Shown here: positions 58,365 through 59,824 of the stretch, piece by piece
How positions within the stretch are numbered: position 1 is the first letter of the stretch
Layout: the number at the start of each line of letters is the position of its first letter
IMG/VR virus record: IMGVR_UViG_3300020385_000016
Coordinates: 1 to 59,824 of that record
Reading direction: 5' to 3' (one strand)
Length of the DNA: 59,824 nt
Source: a virus
Program-made: the position numbers and the translations under genes
Notes under the pieces: model-generated
The model's database searches: none
Told to the model about the DNA's origin: nothing
The model's input: the letters and a program-made list of their open reading frames with translations, nothing else

Positions 58365-58634
58365 CTAGTCCAATAACTTATAATATTCGTCAGTAAAGTT
58401 TACACTGAACCAATCCAATCCCTTTCGCATTGTATCGTAGTCTTCCTCTACTTCTGCATCCTTAATCTTATCGTATACCATTGCTGCGTACCTCGGTAGT
58501 TTAACACTAACTTTACTGAACGGGTTAGTTCTAATTACTTCCTGTTGCTGTGTCTTTAGTTCGTTGCCATCCATCATCAATGTGAATGGTAGTTTGTTTG
58601 GGTACACATAGTTTAATTGTTTTGTTATAGACAT
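58365..58634 (-). CDS. Small early protein (89 aa)
   Basis: The ATG at 58634, behind GAAAGGA and the promoter at 58660-58688, replaces a longer open frame whose extra residues lie inside the promoter. ITKQLNYVYPNKLPFTLMMD then TNPFSKVSVKLPRYAAMVYD and TMRKGLDWFSVNFTDEYY. Soluble, mixed fold, function unknown. Confidence 0.65.
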   Translation of the reverse strand: MSITKQLNYVYPNKLPFTLMMDGNELKTQQQEVIRTNPFSKVSVKLPRYAAMVYDKIKDAEVEEDYDTMRKGLDWFSVNFTDEYYKLLD

Positions 58635-58659
58635 ATTTCCTTTCGTTTGTTTATGGGAT

Positions 58660-58688
58660 ATTATAGCATAATTATTCTGCTGTGTCAA
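58660..58688 (-). promoter_or_regulatory. Leftward sigma-70 promoter, perfect boxes, half operator
   Basis: Minus strand TTGACA (58688-58683), 17-base spacer, TATAAT (58665-58660). ATCCCATA follows the -10 box, one arm of the operator; the other arm is missing. Starts the 58365-58634 gene. Confidence 0.85.
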
Positions 58689-59001
58689 CCCCTCTTTCTT
58701 TTATTGTTTTATCTGTATAAGGTTCGCCATAATAATCTGTCCTTGTAAAAGTTTCAATTTCAATCGGTGTTTCAAGTGGTGTGTGTCGTGGTGCGATTGC
58801 AATGCATTGTGGCGCATACTTTCTAAAGAAATCATTCCAACAACCTTGACTACAAAAATATTGCCAACCATTATTTACATTCCACTCCGTTGTTTTTACT
58901 TTCTTAGTTCTTAAAACTTTAGAACCTTTGCTACCTCTTATCCTGTCCTGTGTGTGAGATTTGTGACACGACGGACCATGACACCATTTATAATCGCTCA
59001 T
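58672..59001 (-). CDS. Zinc-ribbon protein (109 aa)
   Basis: CHGPSCHKSHTQDRIRG near the start and QYFCSQGCWNDFFRKY near 47-62 give CxxxxC and CxxxC ligand pairs of a zinc ribbon. The rest (IAPRHTPLETPIEIE) is a pattern seen in marine phages. It overlaps the promoter of the next gene. ATG overlaps the preceding stop (TAATG). Confidence 0.65.
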   Translation of the reverse strand: MSDYKWCHGPSCHKSHTQDRIRGSKGSKVLRTKKVKTTEWNVNNGWQYFCSQGCWNDFFRKYAPQCIAIAPRHTPLETPIEIETFTRTDYYGEPYTDKTIKERGVDTAE

Positions 59002-59078
59002 TATTCAACCCCCATAATACAGAAAAAAACAACTCCAACAAAAATTGTAAATCCTAATAAAAATAATAATGTTATCAT
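59001..59078 (-). CDS. Tiny membrane protein (25 aa)
   Basis: ITLLFLLGFTIFVGVVFFCI is one hydrophobic helix, from ATG 59078 to a TAA overlapping the next ATG. No charged head. Typical of very small phage membrane peptides; function unknown. Confidence 0.45.
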   Translation of the reverse strand: MITLLFLLGFTIFVGVVFFCIMGVE

Positions 59079-59182
59079 GATGATCTATATCCCTCTATTC
59101 CCATAATAACTATTGCTACTATGAAAATTATAGAAAGCCCGATAGGGCTTTCTATAAATATTAAATTAAGTAATTCAATCAT
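59075..59182 (-). CDS. Possible 35-aa membrane peptide containing a hairpin
   Basis: IELLNLIFIESPIGLSIIFI then VAIVIMGIEGYRSS is one hydrophobic helix. Both ends overlap neighbours by ATGA. Its codons 10-18 are the palindrome at 59129-59156, which would form a strong hairpin in the RNA; either the peptide or the hairpin may be the selected element. Confidence 0.35.
   Translation of the reverse strand: MIELLNLIFIESPIGLSIIFIVAIVIMGIEGYRSS
59129..59156 (-). terminator. Strong hairpin within the small early operon
   Basis: TATAGAAAGCCC and GGGCTTTCTATA are perfect 12-base arms around GATA. On the leftward transcript it lies just after the 59179-59379 gene and is followed by ATTTTC. Could act as attenuator or terminator between early genes. 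Confidence 0.5.
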
Positions 59183-59379
59183 ATTCTAATCTTCGCCTCG
59201 CCTGTTGCCATTCTCCAACCGTCTGCGTCTAGATCCCAATAAACTAAACAAGGGTTGCCATTTTTAGATACAAATGATTTTCCCTCAGTTCCGTCAGGTT
59301 TGTTGTATTGACCTTTTCTAGTTATAAACTTCTTATGCTTTCTAGCAAAGTAAGTTATGTGAAATGTTTCGTTTTGCAT
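59179..59379 (-). CDS. Small early protein (66 aa)
   Basis: QNETFHITYFARKHKKFITR, then KSFVSKNGNPCLVYWDLDAD and GWRMATGEAKIRI. Small beta-rich protein behind GAAAGGA and a perfect promoter at 59404-59432. Function unknown; its strict promoter/operator suggests early control. Confidence 0.65.
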   Translation of the reverse strand: MQNETFHITYFARKHKKFITRKGQYNKPDGTEGKSFVSKNGNPCLVYWDLDADGWRMATGEAKIRI

Positions 59380-59395
59380 ATTTCCTTTCTGTTGT

Positions 59396-59432
59396 TATGG
59401 GACATTATAACATAATGTCCCATAGCTGTCAA
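59396..59432 (-). promoter_or_regulatory. Leftward promoter with perfect 13-bp operator arms
   Basis: Minus strand TTGACA (59432-59427), 17-base spacer, TATAAT (59409-59404). TATGGGACATTAT (59396-59408) and ATAATGTCCCATA (59412-59424) are perfect inverted arms around AAC and cover the -10 box and the spacer. A bound repressor would block RNA polymerase. Confidence 0.9.
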
Positions 59433-59435
59433 GTA

Positions 59436-59597
59436 TTAAATTACTGTCACTAAATGAAAAGTTTTATCATTTTCTGTGTTCAATAATTCTAGTGCTTGTA
59501 GTTTTTTTTGTGCTGTCGCCTCATCTTTATCTTGCGCCTCTACATAATAGCTGTCTTCCGATATTTTAAATTTAAGTCTTGATATTATTATGTGCAT
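59436..59597 (-). CDS. Small early protein (53 aa)
   Basis: HIIISRLKFKISEDSYYVEA then AQKKLQALELLNTENDKTFH and LVTVI. A beta-beta-helix plan. ATG 59597 behind AAAG and the promoter at 59628-59656. Short but well supported by the promoter. Confidence 0.6.
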   Translation of the reverse strand: MHIIISRLKFKISEDSYYVEAQDKDEATAQKKLQALELLNTENDKTFHLVTVI

Positions 59598-59617
59598 ATT
59601 TTCTTTCTGTTAGTGTT

Positions 59618-59656
59618 TATATGGGATATTATATTACAATATCCCATATATGTCAA
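59618..59656 (-). promoter_or_regulatory. Leftward promoter, perfect sigma-70 boxes, 13-bp operator arms
   Basis: Minus strand TTGACA (59656-59651), 17-base spacer, TATAAT (59633-59628). TATATGGGATATT (59618-59630) and AATATCCCATATA (59638-59650) form perfect inverted arms around seven bases that lie on the -10 box and spacer. Confidence 0.9.
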
Positions 59657-59659
59657 GTG

Positions 59660-59824
59660 TTAATTTAATGGGCCAAATTTTTGTTGTTGCTCATATTTTA
59701 ATCTAGCCTCTATTTTATCTTTTAAAGATACTTGTTTATTCTTCATACCTTTAATCATATTAGCAAGATTGCTAGGGTTGTAGATAGTTAAACCAGTAGA
59801 ATTAGTTCTAACTAATTCTGCCTC
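59660..59824 (-). CDS. 3' part of the gene crossing the window ends (54 aa here)
   Basis: Open to the right window edge, and in frame with the leftward frame at 60-1 when the molecule is circularised. Product: EAELVRTNSTGLTIYNPSNL, then NMIKGMKNKQVSLKDKIEAR and YEQQQKFGPLN. Small soluble protein; the pattern 'PEAELVxTNSTGLTIxNPSNLAN' is familiar from marine phages. Ends 3 bases before the TTGACA of the next promoter. Confidence 0.65.
   Translation of the reverse strand, partial: EAELVRTNSTGLTIYNPSNLANMIKGMKNKQVSLKDKIEARLKYEQQQKFGPLN

Noticed and set aside
58140-58396. Frames on both strands in the GC-rich stretch upstream of terL
   Set aside because: They follow hairpin arms and repeats, lack ribosome sites, and one is read through a perfect stem-loop.
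58635-58688. Longer start of the 58365 gene at 58688
   Set aside because: The extra codons lie over the -10 and spacer of a perfect promoter, so they cannot be on that transcript.
1-59824. tRNA genes, CRISPR arrays, integrase or attachment sites
   Set aside because: No cloverleaf-like arms, spaced identical repeats or tyrosine/serine recombinase motifs were noticed on reading.

Overview
The window looks like an essentially complete genome of a lytic, AT-rich, tailed double-stranded DNA phage of the sea. The set of products resembles uncultured Mediterranean phages and phages of SAR11-type bacteria: a P22-like portal, a TOTE-type archaeo-eukaryotic primase, a PolA-type polymerase, glycine-rich fibres, 2OG-Fe(II) oxygenases and a GroES-like co-chaperonin. 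No tail sheath, long-tail tape measure, integrase, phage RNA polymerase, CRISPR array or tRNA gene was recognised. The host is not proven. A podovirus-like particle is inferred from the portal, adaptor and nozzle-like proteins. An open frame leaving the right end continues in frame from the left end, so the molecule probably closes as a circle, either physically or by circular permutation.

Layout. Positions 231-2496: a short rightward early block (small proteins, a gp88-like protein, small terminase) behind a good sigma-70 promoter, interrupted by a leftward VRR-NUC-like nuclease and dotted with CAAGCNN heptamer repeats. Positions 2523-6098: a leftward operon of small coupled genes with a RecB-like exonuclease, an HNH nuclease, a lipoprotein and a ribbon-helix-helix-like protein. 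Positions 6251-15868: leftward replication genes (PolA with Leu at the 762-equivalent site, DUF3310, UvrD-like helicase, AEP primase, SSB-like protein) plus many microproteins. Positions 15929-17574: a rightward SNF2-like helicase and a small secreted protein behind a bidirectional promoter. Positions 17578-18602: leftward SAM decarboxylase, M15 endolysin and a one-TM protein.

Positions 18602-58100: a long leftward virion block. In transcription order from the right it runs large terminase, two large accessory proteins, portal, small basic proteins, co-chaperonin, scaffold, capsid, oxygenase and cupin-like morons, adaptors, three tandem glycine-rich fibres, a four-gene oxygenase-fold cassette, a nozzle-like protein and large internal or tail proteins including one of 1413 residues. 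Positions 58100-59824: a GC-rich structured non-coding stretch, then small early genes, three of which sit behind near-perfect TTGACA-17-TATAAT promoters that overlap GGGATATTATA-type operators.

How it fits together. Early genes and the small leftward cluster appear to be transcribed by host RNA polymerase from sigma-70-like promoters under a shared palindromic operator. Replication would use primase, UvrD and SNF2 helicases, PolA, SSB-like protein and the exonuclease. Late genes build a capsid whose folding may use the phage co-chaperonin, and lysis would use the M15 peptidase with one or two small membrane proteins. The most interesting signals are the promoter/operator array with a possible ribbon-helix-helix repressor, the oxygenase cassette beside the glycine-rich fibres, a cupredoxin domain fused to a tail adaptor, and a peptide motif family shared among several virion proteins. 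All functional names come from reading motifs by eye; no database search was made.
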